Assembly: GCA_947496705.1 (NCBI GenBank)
Contig: CANMDW010000001.1
Location: 1 to 64,000, forward strand
Length of the DNA: 64,000 nucleotides
DNA from: an uncultured Aquimarina sp.
GTDB lineage: Bacteria; Bacteroidota; Bacteroidia; Flavobacteriales; Flavobacteriaceae
Direction of reading: 5' to 3'
Below are positions 8,989-17,846 of the stretch, piece by piece (the stretch's first letter is position 1; every line of letters begins with the position of its first letter). The notes under the pieces were generated by a model that worked only from the letters and a program-made list of their open reading frames with translations, searched no databases and had not been told where the DNA came from. The position numbers and the translations under genes are program-made.

Positions 8989-9004
8989 TGTTCCACGTGG
9001 AACT
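8989..9004. promoter_or_regulatory. parS-like ParB-binding palindrome 1
   Basis: TGTTCCACGTGGAACT, containing the perfect 14-bp palindrome GTTCCACGTGGAAC. It differs from the classical parS TGTTTCACGTGAAACA only at one symmetric position. It lies between the mnmG stop and the terminator palindrome. Three more copies are at 10898-10987. Confidence 0.82.
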
Positions 9005-9011
9005 ATAAAAA

Positions 9012-10883
9012 CTATCTTCCCATATACACCAAAAGCACCGAAATATCACTGGGAGATACACCACTAATTCTTGATGCCTGAGAAATGGTTGCTGGTTTTA
9101 TTTTTGACATCTTTTCACACGCTTCAAAAGACAAAGACTTCAACTTTGTATAATCAAAGTTTTTTGGAATCTTAATATCTTCTAATCTATTCAACTTATC
9201 GGCATTGTTTTTTTCCTTCTCGATATAACCAGAATATTTCACCTGGATTTCTGTTTGTTCTAAAACTTCTTTATCCAAATTATGTTCTTTTATATAAGTA
9301 TCTACTTTTTCAAAATGTTGTATGTCTTCTAATGTAATTTGTGGTCGGGAAAATAGTTTAAATAATTTTCCGCTTTGATTCACTGGCGAAGAATTCTTTG
9401 CCGACAAAACAGGATTTGCTTCTTCGGGTGTAACACTTGTATCTTTAAAAAACTGAACAAAAGCATTTGCTTTTTTCTCCTTTTCCTCCATTCTTTTCAT
9501 TCGCTTTTCTGAAGCCAAACCAATCTCATATGATTTTGGTGTTAACCGAAAATCTGCATTATCTTGTCTTAACAATGTTCTATACTCTGCCCGAGACGTA
9601 AACATGCGATACGGCTCTTCGGTGCCTTTGGTGATCAAATCATCTATAAGCACCCCTATATAGGCTTCACTTCTTTTTAGAATAAACGCTTCTTGTTCTT
9701 TAACTTTTAGTGCTGCATTTATTCCTGCCATCATGCCTTGAGAAGCGGCTTCTTCATATCCTGTAGTTCCATTAATCTGACCTGCAAAAAACAATCCCGA
9801 AATCAATTTGGTTTCTAAAGTATGGGTTAATTGTGTTGGAGGAAAATAATCATACTCGATTGCATAGCCGGGTCTGAAAAATTTTACGTTCTCAAAACCC
9901 TCTACAGATTTTAAAGCTTTAAACTGAACATCTTCTGGTAGTGAAGTAGAAAATCCATTTACGTATACTTCTACGGTATTCCATCCTTCTGGTTCTACAA
10001 AAATCTGATGTCTTTCTTTATCGGCAAATCTATTGATCTTATCTTCAATAGAAGGACAATATCTCGGGCCAATACTTTTTATTCTTCCATTAAACATTGG
10101 TGAGCGATCAAATCCTTCCCGAAGCAAATCATGAACTTCAGAAGATGTATATGTCATATAACACGACCTTTGCTCGGTAAGTGGTTTTGTTAAATCTGTA
10201 TAGCTAAATTTCTCTGGGTTTTCATCTCCCGGTTGCTCCACCATTTTTGAGTAATCCAAAGATCTTCCATCGACTCTTGGAGGTGTCCCTGTTTTCATTC
10301 TTCCGGCATCAAAACCCAAATCAATTAACTGTTCGGTAATTCCTGTAGCAGCTTTTTCGCCAGCTCTTCCTCCTCCAAATTGTTTCTCTCCAATATGAAT
10401 TAGTCCGTTCAGAAAAGTTCCATTGGTAAGTACAACTGTTTTTGCTTTGATCTCAATTCCTAATGATGTTTTTACTCCTGTAACTTTTCCGTTTTCAACC
10501 AGGAGCCCGCTGACCATCTCCTGATAAAAATCCAGATTTGGAGTTTGTTCCAGGAGCAATCTCCATTCTTCGGCAAAGCGCATTCGATCACTTTGCACTC
10601 TTGGACTCCACATCGCAGGTCCTTTTGATTTATTCAGCATCTTAAACTGTATCGCAGTGTGATCACTTACGATTCCGCTATATCCGCCAAGCGCATCAAT
10701 CTCTCTAACGATTTGTCCTTTTGCGATTCCTCCCATGGCAGGATTACAACTCATCTGCGCAATATTTTGCAAATTCATTGTAATTAACAACGTGCTACAA
10801 CCTAAATTAGCCGCTGCCGCGGCAGCTTCACTTCCTGCATGTCCCGCACCAACTACTATTACATCATACTCAATATCAAACAT
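9012..10883 (-). CDS. mnmG: tRNA uridine-5-carboxymethylaminomethyl modification enzyme, FAD-dependent subunit MnmG (GidA)
   Basis: 623 residues, normal full length. The Rossmann FAD motif GAGHAG is at residues 12-17. Family signatures follow: MSCNPAMGGIAKGQIVREID, GTFLNGLIHIGEKQFGGGRAGE, MKTGTPPRVDGRSLD and GLFFAGQINGTTGYEEAASQG. The C-terminal helical domain that binds MnmE ends with KIKPATISQASRISGVSPSDISVLLVYMG. With MnmE it installs the cmnm5 group on U34 of several tRNAs. It lies downstream of ybeY, and parS-like sites flank it on both sides; in many bacteria gidA is close to the replication origin. Confidence 0.98.
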   Translation of the reverse strand: MFDIEYDVIVVGAGHAGSEAAAAAANLGCSTLLITMNLQNIAQMSCNPAMGGIAKGQIVREIDALGGYSGIVSDHTAIQFKMLNKSKGPAMWSPRVQSDRMRFAEEWRLLLEQTPNLDFYQEMVSGLLVENGKVTGVKTSLGIEIKAKTVVLTNGTFLNGLIHIGEKQFGGGRAGEKAATGITEQLIDLGFDAGRMKTGTPPRVDGRSLDYSKMVEQPGDENPEKFSYTDLTKPLTEQRSCYMTYTSSEVHDLLREGFDRSPMFNGRIKSIGPRYCPSIEDKINRFADKERHQIFVEPEGWNTVEVYVNGFSTSLPEDVQFKALKSVEGFENVKFFRPGYAIEYDYFPPTQLTHTLETKLISGLFFAGQINGTTGYEEAASQGMMAGINAALKVKEQEAFILKRSEAYIGVLIDDLITKGTEEPYRMFTSRAEYRTLLRQDNADFRLTPKSYEIGLASEKRMKRMEEKEKKANAFVQFFKDTSVTPEEANPVLSAKNSSPVNQSGKLFKLFSRPQITLEDIQHFEKVDTYIKEHNLDKEVLEQTEIQVKYSGYIEKEKNNADKLNRLEDIKIPKNFDYTKLKSLSFEACEKMSKIKPATISQASRISGVSPSDISVLLVYMGR

Positions 10884-10897
10884 AATTTCTATACCAT

Positions 10898-10913
10898 TGT
10901 TCCACGTGGAACA
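10898..10913. promoter_or_regulatory. parS-like ParB-binding palindrome 2
   Basis: Perfect 16-bp palindrome TGTTCCACGTGGAACA, 15 bases upstream of the mnmG start codon. It lies in the promoter/leader of mnmG, so ParB binding here could affect mnmG expression. Confidence 0.88.
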
Positions 10914-10935
10914 TTAAAATACTATATGTACATTT

Positions 10936-10951
10936 TGTTCCACGTGGAACA
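10936..10951. promoter_or_regulatory. parS-like ParB-binding palindrome 3
   Basis: Perfect TGTTCCACGTGGAACA, 22 bases from copy 2, in the ybeY-mnmG intergenic space. Confidence 0.88.
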
Positions 10952-10967
10952 AAATCATTAAAAACCA

Positions 10968-11387
10968 TCATTGTTCCACGTGGAACATAGATAGTTTTTC
11001 ATCTTCCTTTTGCCTCATTAAATGTTCGTCTTTTCTGGTCTTGTCTTTATAACCACAAAAATGCAACACTCCATGTATCATAACACGTCTCAGCTCGTCA
11101 TCTACAGACACACCATATGTGTTTGCATTTTCAAAAACTCTGTCCAAAGAAATGAAGATGTCTCCACCAAGCTTATTACCTATCGTAGTATCAAAACTAA
11201 TAATGTCTGTATATGCGTCATGATTCAAATACTCCTGATTAATCTTTAAAAGATATGCGTCATCACAAAAAATAAAACTTATTTCTCCTTCTGTTCTATC
11301 CTCAGATATAATCACTTTGCGTAACCATAAGGACAAACGTTCTTCATCCAACAACGGGTTGCTTGTTTCATAAAAAAAATTAATCAT
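10968..11387 (-). CDS. ybeY: Endoribonuclease YbeY, rRNA maturation factor
   Basis: 139 residues. The metal site is HGVLHFCGYKDKT: His105 and His109 are kept, but the third zinc ligand, His in the classical HGxLHLxGYDH motif, is Asp115. I recall GYKDKT in other flavobacterial YbeY proteins, so this is probably a lineage feature and not damage. YbeY acts in 16S rRNA 3'-end processing and ribosome quality control. The start ATG overlaps the stop of the upstream DUF4175-like gene by 8 bases, indicating translational coupling. The last five residues are encoded by a parS-like site. Confidence 0.93.
   Translation of the reverse strand: MINFFYETSNPLLDEERLSLWLRKVIISEDRTEGEISFIFCDDAYLLKINQEYLNHDAYTDIISFDTTIGNKLGGDIFISLDRVFENANTYGVSVDDELRRVMIHGVLHFCGYKDKTRKDEHLMRQKEDEKLSMFHVEQ
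10972..10987. promoter_or_regulatory. parS-like ParB-binding palindrome 4, inside the ybeY coding end
   Basis: Perfect TGTTCCACGTGGAACA, 20 bases from copy 3. It encodes the last residues of YbeY (FHVEQ), so the site sits within a gene. Spacing between copies 2, 3 and 4 is about 36-38 bp centre to centre. Confidence 0.88.
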
Positions 11388-14300
11388 TATCTTTCTTGAA
11401 ATAATCCTGTACTTTCTTCTTGTGATTTTGCCGCAAAGGTAATACTTGTCTATTTAATATTTCAGTAGTATTGAAATATTGTTTTGCTTTGTTCAATCGT
11501 TCCCTGTTTTGATTCTCAAACTGTACTTGATTGGTTTTGCTTTCACGTTTTTCTTCTTCACCCTGCTCAAAAGTTGCATCTTTTAGCTTGAGTAGTTGGT
11601 GCTTTAAATCCAACATTTTACCAAGTGTTTTTTCATTAAACCCTTTCTCTAACAATTCCTGTTCAATTTGCTCCATTCTCTTCAACACATCACTACCCAC
11701 ACCTTTTCCTTTTCCTTCCTTTTTGATCTTATCTGCCAAAGCATTTCTAAGTTCTTGTTGCTGCTTATAGATTTCGTATAATTCTCCGTTTAAATCCTCT
11801 TGTTGTTCTGACTCACCCTCTCCATTTTGACCCTCTCCATCTTTCTTTTTACCTTTTTCATTTCCCGTTTCTTCTCCATCTTCTCCCTGCTTTCCTTTAT
11901 TGTTCTCTCCTTTTTGTTCTCCTTTTTTATTTCCTTTCTCGGCACCATCTTTCATTTTATCATTCAACTCCTCCTGCTTTTTAATAATATCAGGCAACTG
12001 AAACTCATTGGAACCACTTTTGCCTTTTCCGGCAGCCGACATGCTGTTTTGCATTTGATCCAATGTTCTGCTGAGCAAATATGCAAGGTCATTTGATCCA
12101 GTAACCGTATATTGCTGGTTTGCTGTACCCTGAACTGCCTGATTCTCGGCCAATCTCTCTAAGGATTTATCTATGTTGAATTCTATATTAGTTAACTTTT
12201 GAGTAACCATTTCTGTTATCTGAGGCGTTCGTAATGCAAGTGCATACAAGCTGTCATCTACATGAATAAAGTTTTCTCTCAACACGCTTTGTCTTCTTAA
12301 TTTGGCTGAATAAGAAGGATTATCCATATCAATGCCCTTAAACTCCTTCATTAATCCTTCTTGCCCTATCGAAAAATCAACTAAATTGTCGAGAATCTGC
12401 CTCAGCATCTCCATATCTTCTTGCTGTTGTTCTGCACCAGACATCTGCATCTGCATCTTCATTCCATTACTCATTTGCTTCATCTTTTGTGCTGCGCTTT
12501 TCTGATTCTTTTTTGCGTCAGATTTATTTTCCTTTTCAAGATTATCACTTGCTTTTTGTTGCTCTTCTTTTATCTCTTTTTCATCTTCTTCCTTCTGATC
12601 CAAATCCATGGGTATTTTAAGATCTTCATTTTCCTTTCTTAAATCCTTCATTTCTTTTTGAAAATCTTCAAACTCTTTATTCAATTCATCCTGCTTAGCT
12701 TTGGTGTTTTCTTCATCATTCTTCTCAGACAACTCTTCTTGTTTTTTCGATAAGTCCTCCAGTTCCTTAACCAGCTTTTCATGTTTCTCAATCACATAGT
12801 ACCTCTTGGTTAACTCTAAAAGCTGCTCGAGATTCTTCTTTAAATTCTTGTTTTCTTTTCCTAATTCATCCAGTTTTTTTGTCAATTCTTCTTTCTCAAT
12901 TTTATCTGCCAATTTCTGAATCTCATCAAGAAGTTTTTCATTTTTCTTTAATCTTTCTTCATTTCTTTCTAAACGTTCCTTCAATGCATCTTTAAAAGGT
13001 TCTTCTTCATTCTTGTTTTCAAGTTCATTTAAATTATCTTTCAACTTCTTAGAAAAATCCTGCATCATTTTCTCCTGTTGCTTCTGTCTGTTTAAAAAAT
13101 CTTCAAGCTTTTTCTTATCATTAAAATCCAGTTGTTTCTTTTCTTTCTGAGTTTTACTCAAACTTTGTAGTTCTTTTTCCTGTTGCTTAAATTTATCCAA
13201 AGATTTATTCAATCCCGATATGGCTTCATTTTGCCTCTGCAATAATTTTTCCTCTTTCTCTTTTTCTGTAAGCTGCCTAAAATTAAAAACCTGACTCTTT
13301 GTACTTTTATAATTGTGAATCACATCATTATCAAAAACCTCAAAATAGAATTCATAATTTACTCCATCTACCAAATCAATGCCGTTTGGAAAGGCATAAA
13401 TAAATTCATCAAAAACCGATTTATTAATAGTAATACTTTTACTGTTTTTCTTCTCCAGATTATCTACATCATAATACACCAGCCTAAGTTTACTCAATCC
13501 ATAATCGTCACTTACCCTACCAAAAAAATAAATCGTTTGATTATCGACAGTGTCTTTTTCAGACTTAAGATTTAGCTCCGGATATTGATCTTTAATCACA
13601 TTAAGATTAAAAGACAAATTATCGTAATTTTTGACACGTTGATTTGATGTAGTAATTTCATAATCAAAATTAGAATAGATGCTTCTTTGATGTGAAAAAT
13701 CAGTGCCATTTTTTTCTAAAGCAATCACAGTATCTTTGGTCTTTAATTCTACTTTATCAGTATTTCTGGTAAACATTTTCCATCTCACAGTTGTTCCTTC
13801 GGGTACAGTAGCATTTCCAGAGCTCTTTAAAACCTCGTCTCTTTTATTTGTATACCTTGGATAATCCAACATCATTTCAAAATTCAACAATGCAGGAATT
13901 GGTACAACCGATAAATGGTAAGAATTGGTATGTATATCATTCGCACTTATCACAAAATACAAAGACTCCTTTGGCTGTATAAATGTATATTCAAACTCAC
14001 CTAATCCTACATTCTTTAAAAAATACACCTCATCATTATAGGTGATCATCACATTTTCAGGGATCATCTCACCGCTGGTTCTTACTTTGAGCACAAAATC
14101 TGTGCTCTCCAGTGCATTCAACTCATTATTAACAATAAAAAACTGAAATGGAGCCGGTGGTTCATAAGCGACTTTATAATTTACAACTCGCTCATAACTA
14201 TCTGATAACCAGTGTGTTTTGTTAAGAACAAATAATATTAATAAAAGTACCACGGGTATTGCAGCATACTTAAGGTATTTAACATTTTTGCCAAAATTTA

Positions 14301-14730
14301 TCGCCAATTTAAAAGGAACCGGTCTTAACTCACTCGACTTTTGCTCTATACTAGCTAATAATAATGAGGATGAGGACTCGTTTTCACTTAATTGTAAAAG
14401 ATTCAATAATCTGTCATTAACCTCAGAAAAATGATTTCCTATAATATCTGCTGCCTTTACATAATCTATACCTTTTGCCAGCCTAAACAGTTTTGCTATA
14501 GGAATAAGGATAAACTTGACTAATAAGCCAACTTCAACAATAACAAATGTCCAAAACAAAATGGTTCTGCCTACAGGGCCCAGCCATAAAAAATTCTCTA
14601 CTAATAGTGTCACTAAAAAGTACAAGACACCAATAGCGAAAAAAAGGATCACACCTTTAATCAATTCATTGCTATAATATTTTCTAATAAACTGTTCAAG
14701 CTTACTCTTTATGAACTCAAAATTATCCAT
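11380..14730 (-). CDS. Large membrane protein with extended coiled coil (DUF4175-like)
   Basis: About 1116 residues from the ATG at 14728-14730 (MDNFEFIKSKLEQF). Upstream in-frame ATGs at 14745 and 14811 would overlap the divergent gene, and the sequence before 14730 looks non-coding. Three hydrophobic segments lie in the first ~180 residues (VILFFAIGVLYFLVTLLV, ILFWTFVIVEVGLLVKFILI, AAIPVVLLLILFVLN). An extracytoplasmic beta-rich part runs to about residue 470. A very long Lys/Glu/Gln coiled coil follows (about 490-770), then Gly/Asn/Glu-rich low complexity near 900-990. The family, usually named DUF4175, is often found upstream of ybeY in Flavobacteriia. Its function is unknown to me. It overlaps ybeY by 8 bases. 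Confidence 0.8.
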   Translation of the reverse strand: MDNFEFIKSKLEQFIRKYYSNELIKGVILFFAIGVLYFLVTLLVENFLWLGPVGRTILFWTFVIVEVGLLVKFILIPIAKLFRLAKGIDYVKAADIIGNHFSEVNDRLLNLLQLSENESSSSLLLASIEQKSSELRPVPFKLAINFGKNVKYLKYAAIPVVLLLILFVLNKTHWLSDSYERVVNYKVAYEPPAPFQFFIVNNELNALESTDFVLKVRTSGEMIPENVMITYNDEVYFLKNVGLGEFEYTFIQPKESLYFVISANDIHTNSYHLSVVPIPALLNFEMMLDYPRYTNKRDEVLKSSGNATVPEGTTVRWKMFTRNTDKVELKTKDTVIALEKNGTDFSHQRSIYSNFDYEITTSNQRVKNYDNLSFNLNVIKDQYPELNLKSEKDTVDNQTIYFFGRVSDDYGLSKLRLVYYDVDNLEKKNSKSITINKSVFDEFIYAFPNGIDLVDGVNYEFYFEVFDNDVIHNYKSTKSQVFNFRQLTEKEKEEKLLQRQNEAISGLNKSLDKFKQQEKELQSLSKTQKEKKQLDFNDKKKLEDFLNRQKQQEKMMQDFSKKLKDNLNELENKNEEEPFKDALKERLERNEERLKKNEKLLDEIQKLADKIEKEELTKKLDELGKENKNLKKNLEQLLELTKRYYVIEKHEKLVKELEDLSKKQEELSEKNDEENTKAKQDELNKEFEDFQKEMKDLRKENEDLKIPMDLDQKEEDEKEIKEEQQKASDNLEKENKSDAKKNQKSAAQKMKQMSNGMKMQMQMSGAEQQQEDMEMLRQILDNLVDFSIGQEGLMKEFKGIDMDNPSYSAKLRRQSVLRENFIHVDDSLYALALRTPQITEMVTQKLTNIEFNIDKSLERLAENQAVQGTANQQYTVTGSNDLAYLLSRTLDQMQNSMSAAGKGKSGSNEFQLPDIIKKQEELNDKMKDGAEKGNKKGEQKGENNKGKQGEDGEETGNEKGKKKDGEGQNGEGESEQQEDLNGELYEIYKQQQELRNALADKIKKEGKGKGVGSDVLKRMEQIEQELLEKGFNEKTLGKMLDLKHQLLKLKDATFEQGEEEKRESKTNQVQFENQNRERLNKAKQYFNTTEILNRQVLPLRQNHKKKVQDYFKKDND

Positions 14731-14832
14731 ACCTAAAACCTTCATTTTTTCATTAACTTTTAAAACTACGATTTTATTTTCAATAGAATTGTTATATTTA
14801 TGATAATTCAACCCCCTAGTACATACTGCTTT

Positions 14833-15882
14833 ATGAAAGATCTGAAATATGTCTGCGCATATACTATACCCATTACTGCAATAATAGGCATTTGGTTTCA
14901 GGGAGCGTATACCTATTTAACACCCATATACACCTTCGGAATCATACCCCTTTTCGAGCTGTTTACGAATTCATCAACACAAAATTTAAGTGATGAAGAA
15001 AGCTCGCTAAAATCCAAAAAAAAGATTTTTAACTGGATGCTGTACCTCAACCTTCCCATAGTCTACGGAGTAGTATTACTAACCCTTTATACTACAACAT
15101 ATTCTGAATTGGCTACTTATGAAATCGTTGGAATTGTATTTTCAACAGGTATTGTTTTAGGTGCAAACGGAATTAATGTAGGACACGAACTGGGGCATCG
15201 TTTTACATTTGAGCGTTTTATCGGAAAAGCATTACTACTACCTTCATTATATATGCATTTCTACATCGAACATAATTTTGGTCACCACCAAAAAGTAGGC
15301 ACCAAAGAAGATCCTGCAACGGCAAGATATAATCAACCGGTATATCTTTTTTGGTTTACTTCAGCCTTTGGTCAATATATAAGCGCGTGGAAAATTCAAT
15401 CCACATTATTAAAACAAAACAAAAGTTCTTTACTTTCTTCAAAAAACGACATGTTCTGGTATCTTGTTATTACTGCTATTTACCTGGCCATCATTTTATA
15501 TTTCTTTGGAATCTTCGGGACACTTATTGCTGTTCTCTGCGGAATGGTTGGATTTCTACTTTTAGAAACCATTAATTACATCGAACATTATGGATTGATA
15601 AGAAAAAAAACTTCATCTGGCCGATACGAACGCGTAAGAGAAATTCATTCCTGGAACTCGAATCATACCCTTGGCAGAATTATCTTATACGAGCTAACCA
15701 GACATAGTGACCATCATCATCGTGCTTCCAAAAAATATCAGCTTTTAGACCATCACGATCAAAGTCCGCAATTACCTTTTGGTTATCCCACATCAATGGT
15801 ATTAGCACTCATTCCTCCGATATGGTTTTTAGTTATGAACAGACGTGTTCCGCGTGAAATGAAAAATCATATAAAGGACTAA
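14833..15882 (+). CDS. AlkB-family integral membrane di-iron hydroxylase (alkane 1-monooxygenase type)
   Basis: About 349 residues from the ATG at 14833 (MKDLKYVCAYTIPITAIIG); an ATG at 14800 would extend into the divergent gene's leader. All AlkB histidine boxes are present: HELGH at about residues 118-122, HNFGHH at 147-152, NYIEHYG, and HSDHHH at 291-296. Several hydrophobic segments span the membrane. The family oxidises terminal carbons of alkanes or similar lipids using rubredoxin and oxygen. No rubredoxin or reductase gene is adjacent, so the substrate and electron donor are open. It is divergent from the DUF4175-like gene with about 100 bp between starts, which should hold both promoters. 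Confidence 0.9.
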   Translation: MKDLKYVCAYTIPITAIIGIWFQGAYTYLTPIYTFGIIPLFELFTNSSTQNLSDEESSLKSKKKIFNWMLYLNLPIVYGVVLLTLYTTTYSELATYEIVGIVFSTGIVLGANGINVGHELGHRFTFERFIGKALLLPSLYMHFYIEHNFGHHQKVGTKEDPATARYNQPVYLFWFTSAFGQYISAWKIQSTLLKQNKSSLLSSKNDMFWYLVITAIYLAIILYFFGIFGTLIAVLCGMVGFLLLETINYIEHYGLIRKKTSSGRYERVREIHSWNSNHTLGRIILYELTRHSDHHHRASKKYQLLDHHDQSPQLPFGYPTSMVLALIPPIWFLVMNRRVPREMKNHIKD

Positions 15883-16020
15883 CACAAATATGGGGTCACG
15901 CCCGGGAAAATAAAAAATTTCTTGAAACCGACTATCCCCGAGGCAGAGCCATAGGGGTATTTCGCCGGTTTCATTTTGGCCTCGGGGCCAAAAACCGAAA
16001 TTTTGTATTTAGCCTCACCC

Positions 16021-16063
16021 GGAACTGCCAAAAAAGGCAGTTCCGACCTCTCCCAAGGAGAGG
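16021..16063. repeat. Two adjacent perfect hairpins
   Basis: GGAACTGCC A6 GGCAGTTCC (16021-16044), then CCTCTCC CAA GGAGAGG (16047-16063). They are part of a GC-rich palindromic patch that stands out against AT-rich surroundings. Confidence 0.75.
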
Positions 16064-16190
16064 TTAATCGGAAACCCCGAGGCAGAGCCGTCGGGGAATT
16101 ATTTAGATTAAAAAAGAAAAAATTGTCGTACACCTTTATAAATTATTTCTTTATACACTACTTTTGATTTTAATAGCATATTTAAGATCG

Positions 16191-16198
16191 TATCTTTG
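16191..16198 (+). promoter_or_regulatory. Probable -7 element of the gltX promoter
   Basis: TATCTTTG matches the Bacteroidota -7 consensus TAnnTTTG. It lies 137 bases before the gltX ATG, giving a leader of about 130 nt. A TTG at 16164-16166 is a possible -33 element, with a spacing slightly longer than usual. Confidence 0.5.
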
Positions 16199-16334
16199 CC
16201 ATCTATTTGTAACGCTTTTAAACTTGCTACACATTAGAAAATCTATTCGGTGTCGAAATATATTTTATTGCATTTTCAACACTCCAGACAAGATTGTATT
16301 GCATAAGAATGATTAAAGGTTAAAACACACAATC

Positions 16335-17846
16335 ATGACAAAAAACATTAGGGTACGATTTGCACCTAGTCCTACCGGGCCCTTACATATCGGAGGGGTA
16401 AGAACCGCTTTATTTAATTATCTATTTGCAAAAAAACACAACGGAACTTTTGTTCTAAGAATTGAAGATACCGATCAAAACAGATATGTGTCAGGGGCCG
16501 AAGAGTATATAAAAAACTCATTAGATTGGTGTACTATTCCTTTTGATGAAGGCCCTGGAAAAGATGGGGCTTTTGGACCTTATCGCCAAAGTGAACGTAA
16601 AGATATCTATAAGCAATATGCCGATCAATTAATCAAAAATGGTTTTGCATATTACGCCTTTGACACTGCTCAAGATTTAGATACACACAGAAAAGATCAC
16701 GAAGCCAAAGGAAAAACATTTATCTATAACTGGCACAACAGAGACAAATTAATCAATTCATTATCACTATCTAAACATGAAATTACAACCAGAATTAATT
16801 CTGGTGATCCCTACGTGATCCGTTTTAAAGCACCACAAGATGAAGCCTTACATCTTAACGATATAATTCGAGGCGATATCAAAATAGATACCAATATCCT
16901 TGATGATAAAATTCTATTTAAAAGTGATGGTATGCCAACCTATCATCTCGCCAATATCGTAGATGATCATTTAATGCAAATTACTCATGTGATTCGTGGT
17001 GAAGAATGGTTGCCATCATTAGCATTACATGTGTTGTTGTATCGTGCCCTTGGCTGGGAAGAACCAGCTTTTGCGCATTTGCCATTAATTTTAAAGCCTT
17101 TAGGAAAAGGAAAACTAAGCAAACGTGATGGTGATAAAATGGGGTTTCCGGTATTTCCATTACAATGGACAGACCCTAAAACCAATGAGGTTTCATCTGG
17201 ATATAGAGAAGACGGCTACCTGCCAGAAGCTGTAATTAATATGCTTGCTTTTTTGGGATGGAACCCAGGTACCGAACAAGAATTATTTTCTCTTGAAGAA
17301 TTGATTAAAGAGTTTGACCTTAAAAGAGTACATAAAGCCGGAGCCAAATTTGACCCTGAAAAAACAAAATGGTTTCAGCAACAACATTTACAAAGAACAG
17401 ATAACAAAGTCTTGTCCAAGCAATTTGAAAATATACTAGATGACAAAAACATCTCAACAGATCTAAACATTGAAACGATTGTTGACATTGTAAAAGAACG
17501 TGCCACATTTGTAAAAGACCTATGGAATTTAAGCCATTTCTTCTTTTTATCCCCAAATGAATATGATAAAAAAGCCATACAGAAAGCATGGAAAGAAGAC
17601 ACTTCTAATCTAATGTATGAACTTATCAGAATACTAGATGATATTACAGATTTTTCTGCAGACAATGTTTCAAATATTGTTAAAAGATGGATAACCGGAA
17701 AAGAAATTGGTTTTGGTAAAATCATGATGCCATTGCGTGTTGCTTTAGTAGGTTCTCTTGAAGGGCCAGATTTATTTTTAATTGCATCCATAATTGGTAA
17801 AAAAGAAACAATTAAAAGAATAGAAAATGCTATCGAAAGAAACTAG
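16335..17846 (+). CDS. gltX: Glutamyl-tRNA synthetase
   Basis: 503 residues, full length. The class I signature HIGG is in RFAPSPTGPLHIGGVRTALF (about residues 8-27), followed by LRIEDTD. The KMSKS-type loop is KLSKR at 260-264. The C-terminal half is the helical anticodon-binding part. It charges tRNA-Glu. Since a glnS gene is also present in this window, Gln-tRNA should be made directly, so a discriminating enzyme is expected. The gene stands alone between palindrome-rich spacers. Confidence 0.97.
   Translation: MTKNIRVRFAPSPTGPLHIGGVRTALFNYLFAKKHNGTFVLRIEDTDQNRYVSGAEEYIKNSLDWCTIPFDEGPGKDGAFGPYRQSERKDIYKQYADQLIKNGFAYYAFDTAQDLDTHRKDHEAKGKTFIYNWHNRDKLINSLSLSKHEITTRINSGDPYVIRFKAPQDEALHLNDIIRGDIKIDTNILDDKILFKSDGMPTYHLANIVDDHLMQITHVIRGEEWLPSLALHVLLYRALGWEEPAFAHLPLILKPLGKGKLSKRDGDKMGFPVFPLQWTDPKTNEVSSGYREDGYLPEAVINMLAFLGWNPGTEQELFSLEELIKEFDLKRVHKAGAKFDPEKTKWFQQQHLQRTDNKVLSKQFENILDDKNISTDLNIETIVDIVKERATFVKDLWNLSHFFFLSPNEYDKKAIQKAWKEDTSNLMYELIRILDDITDFSADNVSNIVKRWITGKEIGFGKIMMPLRVALVGSLEGPDLFLIASIIGKKETIKRIENAIERN

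Larger units (their letters stand above)
8376..9011. other. 636-bp intergenic region with palindromes and one parS-like site
   Basis: No credible gene is seen. A 68-codon frame on the minus strand (8384-8590) has no family features and overlaps a dispersed repeat. The region holds that repeat at 8425-8462, the palindromes at 8766-8798 and 8899-8932, and a parS-like site at 8989-9004. Confidence 0.7.
15883..16334. other. Intergenic region of GC-rich palindromes and gltX leader
   Basis: No gene is convincing; short frames on both strands here are repeat-derived. It holds two copies of a CCCCGAGGCAGAGCC hairpin motif (about 15937-15958 and 16075-16097). It also holds the hairpins GGAACTGCC/GGCAGTTCC (16021-16044) and CCTCTCC/GGAGAGG (16047-16063). 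The gltX promoter motif follows at 16191. Confidence 0.6.

Noticed and set aside
8376..9011. The replication origin itself next to the parS sites
   Set aside because: No dnaA gene and no cluster of DnaA boxes were recognised; origin closeness is only inferred from parS.
15879..16167. Short frames on both strands after the AlkB-type gene
   Set aside because: They are made of palindromic repeat sequence and mirror each other on opposite strands.
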